Assembly (NCBI GenBank): GCA_904066235.2
Contig: CAJFCV020000005.1
Coordinates: forward strand, 2,971,501 to 3,035,500
Source: Bursaphelenchus xylophilus
Lineage: Eukaryota; Nematoda; Chromadorea; Rhabditida; Aphelenchoididae
Direction of reading: 5' to 3'
DNA length: 64,000 nt
Shown: one piece after another, positions 35,501 through 46,541 of the stretch
Numbering within the stretch: position 1 is the stretch's first letter
Layout of the letters: every line of letters begins with the position of its first letter
The notes under the pieces: model-generated
Told to the model about the DNA's origin: nothing
Database searches by the model: none
Seen by the model: the letters and a program-made list of their open reading frames with translations, nothing else
Translations under genes and position numbers: made by a program

Positions 35501-38500
35501 AAGCTCAACTCGGTGATAAAGCTGAAGAATTTTGTCCTCCCAGAGTACAGCGTAGGTCTATTCGCAATAGGAAGTAACACGTCAATCCAGCGCATTTCCT
35601 GAACCGTTTCGAAACTTCGTATTGTTCTACTAATCGCGCTCAAAAGTCCTGACAATTTTCGCACTGTGCATTCTTCTTTCATTTCGCATTTGTCGCCGCG
35701 ATTTCCCATTTTTGCATTAGCGACGCACGTCAAACTGAGATAAGCTAAAACAGTCCGGTGAATGGATCGGCAATTTGCGAAAAAAAACGCGAAAAAACGT
35801 TTTGTCGGGGAAGAAATGGGGAATTTTTGGGGCGAGAGAGTACGTTTTTGCGTGCCTTTTTTCTCTCTTTCTCTGCGAAATTAGGACGAAGTGTAAAAAA
35901 CCAATAGCGAAGAGTCTGTTCCGGTCACCGGACTCCTCAGCTTGACGTGCGACGTCCAAAGCCCAATGTTTCGCACGGTGCGAAAATTGTCAGGACTTTT
36001 GAGCGCGATTAGTATTCCAACAGAATACTTTTTTCGGTTACGTCCGAGCCTTGAATTGGCACTCTTTTTTAGCTAGCTCTCGTGCTTCGTATTTCTTCTG
36101 AGACCTTGTTCAAGTCTACAAAAATACAATCGCAATCCTTTTTGAGCAACATTAGTTCAAAACCGTTTTTTCTAAGTACTAGTCGCGGAAAAAAGTCCTG
36201 GGAATTTCTCGCGGCCCCCAAACTCCGTCGCGCTCCGAAAAGTTGATTTGTCGCGGGAATCGCGCGCGACAATAAGGCAAAATCAACAAAATCACTGTGC
36301 AAATGCACTTTTCGGGTTCATGCACAGTGCAGAGCCGCCGAAAATTCCCAGGACTTTTTTTCGCGACTAGTATTAATATGGGATAGGAAAAACAGTATGG
36401 TTTTCCATTTTTTCAGGAATAAAATTTTGATATTTTATAATATTTTCAGGCTACGATATTCCACACTCCGGAAAACCAGAAAATTTACTTTTTCTTTGGC
36501 ACTGTTGACTTTCCACACTACGATGTTGACTTTCCCGCGTCTCTCGATTTCTCCGGAACAGGGTTTTTGATGGCCAAGGCATTAGGCGAAACCATTGGCA
36601 AGTGATGAAATTTACCTTAAAAATAATTTCCCGTTTTTTAGGAGTTGAAATGCTGCAAAGTGACAAGGACCCGGACAAGGAGCATCGTGCTCGGTGGGAC
36701 TGTATTACAAAGCTCTACAGTCAACAATGTGATCCGCAAAGACTGGACTCTTGTGTCGATGAGCAAATTATGGTTCATGTTGGTGAGTATTAGCCGCATT
36801 ACGGCAGGACTAGATAAAAATTCCTGGGTGCCTGTTTTCCCTGGAAGTTAACCGAAGCAGCTGGGGCGCTAAAACAAGTCGTGAAAAGTTTGCATAATTG
36901 AGCTGCCGGTGATTTTTCTTTCTGAACCGTTCTTGCGCAACTTTACGTCTTTCCATTTTCATTCTGCAGCGGCGGAAAAAAGAGAAATTTTTGCTCCGAC
37001 CACAAGCCTCAAAACAAGCGTCCACACGTTTTAGACTTACATTAAGTTCATTTTAGGTATTCGTCTGGCCTATTCTTCCTACTTCGCCCTTGGAAATATC
37101 TCGGAGCCCCGATTAATTCCACAGTTCTCTAACAAACAACTTTTTTTCATCAACTTAGTCCAGACAATGGCGTCTTGGACAATGAATCGTCTTCCGCCAG
37201 CTCCAGTCCGTGTTTGGGGAGGCCTTGCCAATTTTAAAGGATTTGCCGAGGCTTTTGGGTGCCCTGTTGGTTCGAAATACAACCTTCCAGTGGACAAAAG
37301 ATGCAATATCTTTGACTTTGACCTCGATAGCCCAAGTTTCACGACGACGACCACCACCACCACAACTACAACGACCACTACAACAACTACTACAACGACT
37401 GCACCAACTTCCACTGCCGTAACTGACGCAACTCCTCATCCCAGTACAAACACCCCACCGGCACCTGAACGAACTACTCCCTCTGAGCCAAGAACTACTA
37501 CCTCTCCGCCTTCGCCGAACCCAGACGATAACCACACCGAGTATGGAGAAGCTGTCCTATTGTCTCCGCCGTATTTCTTATATCTCCTTTTGGGATTTGC
37601 CCATATTATGATCCAATAAACGTAAATTTAGGTTTACTCGGTTAAGGAAATTCAAACCACCACAAATTTATTGAAAATTTTCAAACCCAAGTTTTAAAAG
37701 AGAGTTTTTTACAACCCGAAGGATGGCCCGGACATTTCGAAAAAACGACCAACTCAGAATCTTTTGATATTTTGCATAGTTGTTGCACCATGATAGCTGA
37801 ACGTCAGCACGAATTTTTACGAGGGTTACGGTAGGTACAATTTTTACAAAGATTGAGTTCGTGTGTAAAAACCGCTAGGAGTAACAGCACAAAACTCCGC
37901 TGTTTTACGTTTTTGACCATGAGGAACATTTTCATAATTGACAACTTTGCCGTAGGATGTTGCCTTCGACTACTTCGAAAAATACCAAGGTACCATATTG
38001 AATGTAACTTTTTTGCAGAGAACTTGTCTCAACTTTTGAAACCTCTTAGAAACGCTTTGACATGTATGTAACAACATATCAAAAATGCGCGAAAATAAAA
38101 AGGGGGGGGGGTTTGGAGTTACGGTACGAACATGGTATCTTGACATTTCTCAAACCGGTCCAAGGCTGCATCCTAGAACAAAACTGTCAATTACAAAAAT
38201 CTTCCCCATGGCTGAAAACGTATGTTGGCAAGGTTTTCGGTTGTCCTACTCCAATTTTAGAAAAAATGAAATTTTGATATACCGTACCGGCAACGTTAAA
38301 AGTGCCATAACTCCAACCCCCCCCTTTTTATTTTTCTAAATTTTTTATATGTTACATTGAGTTACATTGCACATGGCATCTGGGTCATTTTCGAAGTAGG
38401 CGAAGACTACATCCTACAAAAAAAGTGTCAATTACAAAAATGATCGCCATGGTCGAAAACGTATTTTGGCATTTTTTGCGGGTCTTCTACACCCATTTTG

Positions 38501-40065
38501 AAAAAAATGATTTTTTGAAATACCGTATCGGCAAAATTCAAAGTACCATAACTCCAAACCCCCCCCCCTTTTTTTATTTTCGCGCATTTTTGATATGTTG
38601 TTACATACATGTCAAAGTGTTTCTAAGAGGTTTCAAAAGTTGAGACAAGTTCTCTGCAAAAAAGTTACATTCAATATGGTACCTTGGTATTTTTCGAAGT
38701 AGTCGAAGGCAACATCCTACGGCAAAGTTGTCAATTATGAAAATGTTCCCCATGGTCAAAAACGTAAAACAGCGGAGTTTCATGCTGTTACTCCTAGCAG
38801 TTTTTACACACGAACCCAATCTTTGTAAAAATTGTACCTACCGTAACCCCCGTATATGGTAATTTCCAAAACTAAAATTTCGTGCTGACGTTCACCTATC
38901 ATAGTACAACAACTATGCAAAATATCAAAAGATTCTGTGTCGGTCGTTTTTTCGAAATGTCCGGCCCTTGTTATGAGAAGCTTCAATCTGTAAAAAACTC
39001 TCTTTTAAAGGTTTTCAAGCCATTGAGTCAAATGGCATTTACTTTGGGACTTCATTGGTTTTCATTTGTTGTAAAATTATGTTTAAATTTTTAACAAAAA
39101 ATCGGAAAAAAAATTGGTTCACCCTAATAGGGGAGGTGCAAAAACTAGCAAAAAATTGAAACGCGTCAAGACATTTCCGGAATTTGGACACTTTTTAGCA
39201 AGATATTCACCGGAATGGTGAATATCTTGCTAAATAACGACCTTCCCGTTTTTTTCGTACTTCAATTGATTGCCAATAGTGTAATCGTTAGGTATTGAAT
39301 GTTGCTAACACAATTTTAGCTATGATCTGACATTTTGTTAGACATGAAATATAAATTTACACCGTTTTTAAGGTAAAACTTGCATTTAAACTTTGTTTTC
39401 GGGGTGTAAAAATGAAGTGCGTGTTTCTAGAGTTAGGTGAGCTTATAAATGCAATAACTACTACCGACAGCATCGTTTACAGCTCTTATCGAGGCCACTC
39501 GGGACTCTTGGTAGGAGGTTAACCATGAACAACATCATCAACCTTGATCCAAAATTTCAAGTGCGGGTATAAAAACGCGTTTATAATTAAACGCTGATAC
39601 TAGAACTACAATTTAATGTTGAAACCAGGTAGCGGGCAACATTGTTTAACGTATTATTTACCGTTCCGGAAGTGTCCCTATTCCGGAAATGTCGTGCTGC
39701 CAATTCAAAAATCCAAAATAAAAAATGTTCAAAACTCACATCAACAATGTTGAAATTGGGAATTCCATAGTATTTTCCAAGCCGAGCTGTAGCTTCCTGC
39801 ATGTATTTAAACTTTTGCGGGTTTAATGCTGGCAAGCCCGTGTTCTTTGTCCCCTTGAAGATGGCCGCCATGAAAACCGGACGGCGAAAGATCTCCGCCG
39901 GCAATGCGCTTTCATAGTGACCCAACGCCTGAAATATTTACAAAGAAATTGTATTCAGAATACCAGAAACTAGACTTATTTTTAAAATTGATTTACCTGA
40001 TAATACAAGTAAGAATAAGGTGAAAGACAATCAAAAAACAGATGAACTTGAGGCTTGGGCGCCAT
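29544..40065 (-). CDS. Glutathione S-transferase kappa, paralogue b, split by a 9.7-kb intron
   Basis: Exons 39997-40065, 39740-39928, 29739-30008 and 29544-29669 are all phase 0 and join to a complete 217-residue kappa GST. Exon 1 has the catalytic motif DCLSPYSYLYYQ; exon 2 has MAAIFKGTKNTGLPAL; exon 3 matches paralogue c exon 3 at exactly 270 nt; exon 4 has AFGVPYVLLKNQG and FFGVESLP. The third intron (30009-39739) contains a complete gene on the other strand (33400-37619) and family C and E repeats. No competing exons 1-2 were found nearer, so I infer one interrupted gene. The C-terminus PLNV lacks the PTS1 seen in a and c. TTTATT, the inverted polyA signal, lies near 29521. The alternative is two broken gene halves. 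Confidence 0.82.
30125..31520. repeat. Family C repeat cluster (copy 1 and partial copy)
   Basis: Starts with the family C edge 'aaaagagagttttttacaac' and 'ccgaaggatggcccgg', continues through 'tgttgcaccatgatagctgaac', and passes a poly-G block before 'ttggagttatggtac'. A second, partly inverted stretch lies at about 31190-31520. Related copies lie at 32540-33135, 37665-38340 and 38340-39010. No protein was recognised. Confidence 0.7.
31783..32171. repeat. Family E hAT-like element, GGAGCC-rich (copy 2)
   Basis: Terminal inverted repeats are CAGAGATTGCCAC and GTGGCAATCTCTG. The flanking octamers GTTGCGAC (31775-31782) and GTTTTGAC (32172-32179) match at 6 of 8 positions, consistent with an aged 8-bp target duplication. 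Subterminal arrays of ggctccggagcc pair across the element. Confidence 0.75.
32348..32541. repeat. tRNA-like module joined to a family G end
   Basis: A B-box-like GAGTTCGAGTCC lies at about 32390-32401. The family G end CAAGGAAAGTACTTTTATGG follows at about 32509-32541 and runs straight into family C sequence. It looks like half of a family G element truncated at the junction. Confidence 0.5.
32540..33135. repeat. Family C copy, left flank of the nested gene
   Basis: Oriented opposite to the copy at 37665. The shared block includes 'cttttaaaacttgggtttga' followed by 'aattttcaataaatttgtg' at 33050-33088. Its complement opens the right-hand copy at about 37662. The two copies therefore bracket 33090-37660 as inverted repeats. 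Confidence 0.8.
33400..37619 (+). CDS. M13 (neprilysin)-like ectoprotein, catalytic site lost, probable GPI anchor
   Basis: Exons 33400-33675, 33759-34066, about 34226-34478, 35081-35551, 36450-36597, 36642-36782 and 37057-37619 give about 719 residues. After a signal peptide (from Met 33445) comes the M13 hallmark DPCNDFYTYAAGN. Later exons follow the M13 order up to GIRLAYSSYF, QLFFINLVQT and VRVWGGLANF. Where active enzymes have HExxH, this protein has GFLMAKALGETIG; the ENIAD motif is DEQIMVHV. Zinc and catalytic residues are therefore missing. The C-terminus has a Thr-rich stalk (19 consecutive ACN codons, then Ser/Pro/Thr-rich sequence) and a final hydrophobic tail, as in GPI-anchored proteins. 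The exon 2/3 junction lacks a usable AG acceptor, and exon 5 uses a GC donor. It is nested antisense in GST-kappa b and is possibly decaying. Confidence 0.78.
34070..34232. repeat. Snap-back palindrome at the exon 2/3 junction of the M13-like gene
   Basis: The segment 34091-34126 is an inverted copy of 34193-34232 ('cgggaaaataatgtggatt' and complement), and the right arm runs into exon 3. The tetramer GGTA occurs at both edges (34066-34069 and 34225-34228). Removing one copy plus the insert restores the reading frame (Ala-Trp-Tyr-Met). Confidence 0.7.
34530..34990. repeat. Inverted tandem array in an intron
   Basis: A unit of about 45-65 bp built on 'gtgtgacatcttatacgatg' occurs about four times in one direction (34555-34740). 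It then occurs five times in the opposite direction (34750-34985). Together they can fold as one long hairpin. It lies in the intron before exon 4 of the M13-like gene. Confidence 0.8.
35610..36030. repeat. Family J fold-back (copy 1)
   Basis: Inverted ends 'ctaatcgcgctcaaaagtcc' and 'tgacaattttcgcac' at about 35630, mirrored at about 35980-36015. It lies in the intron before exon 5. The left flank (35575-35620) also matches the family K end at 63470-63518. Confidence 0.7.
36165..36375. repeat. Family J fold-back (copy 2)
   Basis: Ends 'actagtcgcggaaaaaagtc' and 'ctgggaattt', mirrored at 36340-36371. The termini are related to copy 1 (AAAAGTCCTG core), suggesting one family. An inner 'gtgcaaatgcac' palindrome lies near 36300. 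Confidence 0.7.
37665..38340. repeat. Family C copy, right flank of the nested gene
   Basis: Opens with 'caaatttattgaaaattttc' and 'aaacccaagttttaaaagag', the complement of the left copy at 33040-33090. It begins about 45 bp after the M13-like stop codon and runs through the same body to a poly-G block. Confidence 0.8.
38340..39010. repeat. Family C copy, reverse orientation
   Basis: Has the same orientation as the 32540 copy. It ends in 'gagaagcttcaatctgtaaa', which matches the outer flank of that left copy at about 33105-33125, with an internal deletion. With the copy at 37665 it forms a head-to-head pair. Confidence 0.7.
39194..39234. other. Perfect 18-bp hairpin
   Basis: TTTAGCAAGATATTCACC and its exact complement are separated by five bases (ggaat). 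It lies in intron 3 of GST-kappa b, about 500 bp downstream of exon 2. Too short to classify. Confidence 0.5.
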
Positions 40066-40773
40066 TTTGTTCGGAAAAAGCCACCGCTAACGAAAGCCGC
40101 GTGGTTTCAGAGTGTTTTTTTCAGCCCTCGTGTGAGAGAAAGTGAGCAAAGAGCATGCAGAGATTTTTTTCAGTGTGTTTATTGCGAACGCTGTTTCAAG
40201 GAGTGATAAAAATATTTTTGATGATGTGAATTGCAATTGCAAATACGATTCTTGTTGTCTATGTTGTAAAGTTTTCTCACAACGGCTTTTTGGATTGATA
40301 AAAGAAAAGAGTTTTTTATGCGAAGTATCACAAAAACCACAAGGCTTGGAAAACTTTTTGAAAACTTTTTTTGAGCCAAAGCGAACAAAACCTATCTAAA
40401 ACAAACAATTTCAGAAATCCCGAAAGTCGACTTTATCACAAAAGGCACCTCCACATAGCAAAGCCCTTCTGTAATGAAAATTTTTATCCAACTGCGGTTT
40501 GTTACAAAGGGTTTTAACTATATGAGAAAACCGCTTTCTTTGACCTACTCACCTCATTTCACAGGCTCTCTCATGAAGACGATGGCTAAAAATCTCTGCT
40601 GCCGCTGAAGTTTGAAAGCTAAAACTTTCAGCGATTGGTTGCTATCCTTTCTTGAGCCCGTACACAAAATCTGATAAAAATCTAGATACATGGTGTACCA
40701 CTGTTCCTTTCTTATACATAATAGTAGCTCCATCATACCGTTTCTTCAGCATCTGGGCGCAAACAGGTCGCTA

Positions 40774-40998
40774 CAGTGGGGGACCTGATCCAGTGGCAAA
40801 AACCGTCCCATTTTGCATTCGGGAAGTATCAAAAATGTGGCAAATGCTTCCCTCTCCATGTGAATAAACTTTGTTTTGAAGGGCGCGCTTTTGAAATCTG
40901 AGTTTTTTTACTTGGAGAGGGAAGCATTTTGCTACATTTTTGATGCTTCCTGGATGCAAAACGCCACGTTTTTTGCCATTGGATCAGGTCCGTCACTG
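40774..40998. repeat. Family B MITE (copy 9)
   Basis: CAGTGGGGGACC to GTCCGTCACTG with TA on both sides. It ends 67 bp downstream of the GST-kappa c stop codon. The interval 40066-40773 shows nothing recognisable. Confidence 0.85.
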
Positions 40999-41064
40999 TA
41001 CAAAAACAATATCAAGGTCCAGTACACGCTTCTTTATTTCAAACACATCCTCATCTTACAATGA

Positions 41065-42611
41065 CTACAATTTCGAAGGGATATGACCCTCATATTTTAT
41101 GTGTAACGCATCACAGAGCTGCGGAAAGCTTTCGACTCCGAAAAAGTGTTGCGGTTTCTGGCCAGCTTGCTTCAACACAATGTATGGAACTCCGAATGCC
41201 TAAAACGACATAGGTACTCTTTAATAAGCCTTTTTTAAACAGGGCCTTACTCCTTCTTTACTGGCCATCTCCGTATTTTGCGCCAAGATCTTCTTGATCT
41301 CATCGGATTCCGCTCGATCCACATATTCTATGGGATAGTTCAATGTCTTGCAGACTTCAGCAATGTCGTTTTGAGTCTCAAAAAACTTGCGGTCGAGGAA
41401 AATGTTGTGCCAGAAAAATCTGACGAGTCTTGTGAACTCATGCGGTTGCTCTTGTAGAACAACTAAGCAAAGTCTCAACGCTTTGATTGTACTGTGTGTA
41501 AACAGAGCCACGCCCATGCGCTGAAAAGCAAAAACAAAAAAATGAGTGAATTATTATACATATATATTGTACATAATGCATTGCAAAAGACTTTAGACTT
41601 ACCTTATCCATGACGACTTGGTTGGCGATCGAAACATTCCAGTATCTGCACAATCTTGGGAATACCTCGGCAATGTACACAGCCTTGACAGGGTTGGCAA
41701 TCGGGCCGGTATTCTTCGCGGTCTTGAAGATGTCCCTGAGAGAAGAGGGCTTGTATATTACTTTGGCTGGGAGACGGTGCTTGTATTGTTGGAGGGCCTG
41801 GAAAAATGTCGAAAAATAAACAAGTGGTCTGTTGATGGATTTGACACTTTCAGATATTTAACTTGACTACGTGTGACGAAAAATATTGGCAATAAATCAG
41901 ACGTTCTGAGCTCATGAAAAATTCAATTTTAGGCGAAAATTCCCTCCATACAACAAGTTGACTCTTTGGTCGCTTACAATTCGTTGTAACGAGCCCCTAC
42001 AGTGGCGGACCTGATCCAGTGGCAAAAAATGTGGTATTTTGCATCCGGGAAATGTCAAAAAATGTAGCAAAATGTCTCCCTCTCCAACTAAAAAAACGCC
42101 GCTTTGAAAGGCGCGCCCCTGAAATCGGATTCTTCACTTGGGAGGCATTTTGCTATATTTTTCGATACTTCCCGGATGCAAAATGGTACGTTTTTTTGCC
42201 ACTGGACCAGGCCCGCCACTGTATAAAGCTAAAAAAGAGGTTTCGTTTATGCCGCTCTCCCCGTTTAGCGTTTACTCTCTTCGAAAAAGACCGTTGGATG
42301 CGTCGGTTTCTTCGACTTAACGCGATTTAAAACTTTCTGGAACTGACGTGTAATCGAAGTCCAATGTGTGCCCAAGATTTGAAAAAGATATGATTTTTTT
42401 CACTTACTATCTTACCTTGTAAATTTTTGTTAACCTTGGTAAAAAAAAATAATAAAGTTTCACTATGTGTTTACAAGTTGGAGTGAGAGATCTTACCGAA
42501 CTTTTTTACCGCATCTGGCTTCACCTGATCTCAATACCTTACCTCAAACATAACAAACGAAAATGGCGAGACAACATCGAAGTAGAAGTGGATTTCAGGC
42601 TTCTCAGACAT
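41065..42611 (-). CDS. Glutathione S-transferase kappa, paralogue c
   Basis: Exons 42543-42611, 41603-41797, 41251-41520 and 41065-41199, all phase 0, give 222 residues. The active-site motif is DVVSPFSFVMFE, with the catalytic Ser. Later blocks are TAKNTGP, AFGVPYIVLK and FFGVESFP. The protein ends in SKL, the classical PTS1 peroxisomal signal. Intron positions and phases equal those of paralogue b. Intron 1 holds family B copy 10. TTTATT, the inverted polyA signal, lies near 41032. The upstream acceptor-like CCTGCA directly before the ATG suggests a short 5' leader. Confidence 0.94.
42000..42221. repeat. Family B MITE (copy 10)
   Basis: CAGTGGCGGACCTGATCC to GGCCCGCCACTG with TA targets on both sides. 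The centre is shortened. It lies in intron 1 of GST-kappa c. Confidence 0.85.
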
Positions 42612-43459
42612 TGCAGGTTGTCGATAGAAAGAAATAAAGCCGAAATTTTTCGAATCAACAGTACAAGCCACAAAACTTGTAGTTCCAGTCCAAAGGTTAA
42701 TCAATTTTTTGATGCCATGTGCTTTCCTTGATCGGTCTTACTGTTTATGATCAAAATATAAAACTTTTGGAAGTAATTGTTACATCATTTAACAGTAGTT
42801 GCAAAATTTTACACAAAGATAAAGCTGAAGAAAGCTAATTGCAAAACATGTTTTTCTTCCGAAGTGATTCAGCTCATTTCTCATTTGGAATGGTTGTAAA
42901 CGTTGTTATCGCTTGTATTTACAAGCTGCTGTCAAATGGACCGCAAACTTTTTTAATTTTCGAAAGGTTCTTAAGGAAAGTAACGGGAGGTTTGAGCGAT
43001 TCGAACAAAGGTTGAGGATCCTTCGTTTCTTATCGCAAATCTTTGCGTCGACAAAAAAGCTTCTAAAATCATCAAGGCTAACGATGAACGGATGACAAGC
43101 GTAAGAGCTGAGTTTGTGCTGTTAGGAAATCATCGACCCCAATGGAGTTGGAGACGATGATTTTGCAAATATTTCTCACTGTCTGATGCTGTTCTGCATG
43201 GTCGAAAACGTACACCTGAACGATTTGTGCTAAAATAGTGCTTCGTTGTCTCGATTACGGCATATCTTTTTTAAGAAAAAATGTTATAGTATGCCGTCAT
43301 ACGGTAATTTTGGGCAAAAATAAAGAAAGTGAATGTTTTGACAGTCATGACGATCAAGTTGACCAATTTTGGTTTAATTCTGAGAGATCGATTTTAACAA
43401 TGTCCAGGCTTCTTTGGTAAAACGGATTTTAAGTCATAGCCTAGTAACAGGGCCCACTA

Positions 43460-43912
43460 ATAAGTACTAGTCGTCCCAGAAGGTACATTGACTTTTTGTT
43501 TTAGGTTTTCATACGCGACTCCTAGCTCGCACTTTGCAGAAACGAGATTTTCAGAATGAAAGTCGGACAAAATGTGAACTTTTTTTGCGAATTTTGGTAT
43601 AGAAATTTTCCTGCTTATTTCTTCCATAGCGGGTAAAGTTTCCACAAAAAATCATTTTTCTCTGCATGAAACTGACAAAGATATAGCCAAGAAACGCTTT
43701 TTTTCAAATTTGGTGTAAGGATTGTATGATTAAATATGTTTGTCTTGCCTGGCAAAGGTCCCGATTCCTTGGCCGAAGCCACCACCAAGAAATCGGGACT
43801 TTTTATTTGTCAAGACAAAAAAAATTTTGATCGCATTATCCTCTAAAAAGTATGCTCAAAGTGCACAAACTTTAAAGAAAATCTGAACGTTGCACTTGGG
43901 GTACTTCTCTTG
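43460..43912. repeat. Family A copy, diverged, with an internal hairpin insert
   Basis: The right end carries 'aatctgaacgttgcacttgg' and 'ggtacttctcttg'. The left end is degenerate. At about 43740-43815 the body holds an inverted pair ('tttgtcttg', 'gtcccgatt' and complements) absent from other copies. The interval 42612-43459 has no recognised feature. Confidence 0.65.
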
Positions 43913-44183
43913 GAAGTGTATAAATAATAAGGCTGCGGCCACAAAATTATATATAAGAGGTAAATTCTACCCTACATATCGGGGTATATTCAAATTTTTT
44001 AAAGCCATGGTACTTGTGGTACGTGGTCACGCGTTTCGGTCATATCGAATCGTATGTCCCGCGGCTTGCAGAGCTTAGGACAGGATAAGACGTGTCATGA
44101 ACAGTACAATAGAAATAACTATTCGAATCTCGTGTAGTTTTTGCTTTTTGTGTGCCTTGTATGTAGAAGAAAAAGATTGCTAA

Positions 44184-44633
44184 CAGGGGAAGTACCACAA
44201 GTGCGACGCTCAGAGTTTGATGGAACTTGGCACAGATTTAGAATAATTTTTCCTAAAATACATGCGAGAATCCCAGCTTGCGCTTTGCAGAAACCACCGA
44301 GATTTTTCGGTCGAAAGTCGACGAAAGCTTGAGACTAATTTCGGTACGAAAAGTTTCATCCCTATTTCTACTGTAAAGTTTAATATCTCCACAAAAAATC
44401 AATTTTCTCCGCGCGAAACTAGCAAAGTAATGGTCAAAAAGTGTTTTCTCTCTGACCGCTCTCCACGTTTAGCGTACTCTCTCGGCCGCAAATATCGTTG
44501 AATATCTCGGCTTCGCCTTCAAAGCGCAAGCTAAAACATTGAGGAATTGATATTTAGTTCTTGCCCGACGTGTGTGCAAAATTTAAAGAAAATCTGAGCG
44601 TCACACTTGGGGTACTTTTCTTGCAATTTAACT
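44184..44633. repeat. Family A element, full length
   Basis: CAGGGGAAGTACCACAAGTG to the complementary end, 450 bp, the same length as the copy at 9148. No clear 8-bp duplication remains. The interval 44634-45332 shows nothing recognisable. Confidence 0.8.
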
Positions 44634-45332
44634 GGCATATTCAGATTTCCCAGAAAATTCTGTAAATTACTGCTGTGTAATTTAACAGTTTATAAGATTT
44701 TTAATAAAACCATGACGCTTGAAGCGCTTCTTTCAATTCAATTTGCATCATTTCTATCATCTCTTCCACTTGTATAATTAAATCTTGGCATTTCCCCCAC
44801 TCCTCAGCCCATTAATTCTCCATAAAATAAACAAGTGGAGGCGTAGTCTACTAAATCTACTACTTCCCATGCAAAAATTGTTTATTATTATGCGTTCGGA
44901 GGGCGGCGTTTTTTTGTTAAAGTCTTCGCTTTTTTCGAAAAGAGCGTTCCGAATTCCCTCGCAAACGCTTTTATATGAAATTGCGACGTCCTTCGCCTTC
45001 CATTCCCCCACCAAAAGCAGTAAATCTTTTGTCTTTTTTCGGTTACAAACTCACGTAAATTCCCCCCAAATTGTTAATTTAAGTGCTTGATTTTGTGAAT
45101 ATCCAATTATAGCGCCGCTTTTCGCGTGATTTACCTATCGACGAGCCCGTTAAAATGACCTTTCTTTTTCGGTTCGAACCACAAATGAACCGTTGAAGGG
45201 TCTCCGTGAGTTCCGTCTGGAACAATGTTTTGACTGTTCGGGTTGAATTTTCTCAATTTTAGACTTTTGATTTTCTATTGTAAAGATTGGCGAGGTGAAG
45301 TTTTCAATGTGAAACGCTCGTATTTGAACTAA

Positions 45333-45562
45333 CAAAGGAAGTACTTCAAGTGCGACGCTCAGATTTTGATGAAACTTGGCCCAAATCTAGAATATTTTTC
45401 AAAAAAATATATGCGAGAATCCTAGCTGACGCTTTGCAGAAACGACGGAGATTTTTAGGTCGAAAGTCGACGAAAATTTGAGACTTTTTGTCGAATTTCG
45501 GCGCGAAAAGTTGCATCCTTATTGCTGCAGTAAAGGTAAATGTTTCCACAAAAAATGAATTT
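45333..45562. repeat. Family A left half
   Basis: Starts CAAAGGAAGTACTTCAAGTG and stops in mid-element after the 'gtttccacaaaaaatgaatttt' block. Confidence 0.7.
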
Positions 45563-45732
45563 TAAGTCTAATTTTTGCGCACGCATTATGCCCAAGGCAC
45601 ATATCGATTCGTACAAAAATTTAGCTTGTGTTATGTAGGGCAACTAATCATTGTAAGATATTCAGCGACCCATGCTGACGAAAGAATACAGGAAATGTGG
45701 AGAGAGGCTAGAAAAAATTTCTCTTTTAATAT

Positions 45733-45933
45733 CGTTGACCTGATCCAGTGACAAAAAACGTACCATTTTGCATCGGGGAAGTGTCAAAAAGTGTAGCAAA
45801 ATACCTCCCTTTCCAAGTGAAAAAACTCAGATTTCAAAAGCGCGCCCGTTCTTTTTGTGAGGAAAAGGGCGCGCCTTTCAAAACGGAGTTTTTTTTAACT
45901 TTTTTGCCACCGGAATAGGTCCTGTAGTCACTG
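45733..45933. repeat. Family B MITE (copy 11), internally deleted
   Basis: The left half is complete. The right half is mostly lost, leaving only the terminal 'tttttgccaccgg...cactg'. Positions 45934-46541 hold nothing recognised. Confidence 0.72.
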
Positions 45934-46541
45934 TAGAAACGGTTTTTTTCTTCTAATTTTTGCTCAAAAAGCGCAACTTTTTATGGCGGGCTTCGCGTAC
46001 AGAAGAGATCCCAACTTTGTTCAAAGTTTTGCCGACTTTCAGAAAATTTTCCGCATATGAACGTGACAAAAACCGTTTTCCTCAAGAACTTTTCCGCACC
46101 TGCACAAATAATAGTTTTCAAATTGTTCATTGTAGTAGAAATTGAGCCGGAAATTTTTAAAGACGAAATCTAAAAATGGGTCGGCTATTTTCAAAAGCGA
46201 TTGACGTAAATATCACCGTAGTAAAAACTGCAAATCATGTTTAAAATTTCAAGCCGGGATTTTCTGCGGCTGATATAAAAAGTCTGTTTTTTCAAATAGG
46301 CAGGCGAAATGAGGAGAGATGACCAGACGAAAAACAGATTTAGGAAAAAACTTTTTTGTTTAGACGTGATTTCTCGAAGGAACGTTACACGCCCCGTTAG
46401 CTATTGAGTCTAGAATTTGTGAACCGAAAACCTCGAAAAAATGTTTGTTCTTTGGCAACTTCCGATCAAAAAAAAATGTCGGTTTTCTGTGAAAGGCGCA
46501 AGCTCAAAGTCTTGCGTATGTCCTGGAAAGTAGTGTACTAA

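Noticed and set aside
37340..37420. Trinucleotide repeat as a non-coding microsatellite
   Set aside because: It is in frame within the last exon of the M13-like gene and encodes a Thr stalk that continues as Ser/Pro/Thr-rich sequence.
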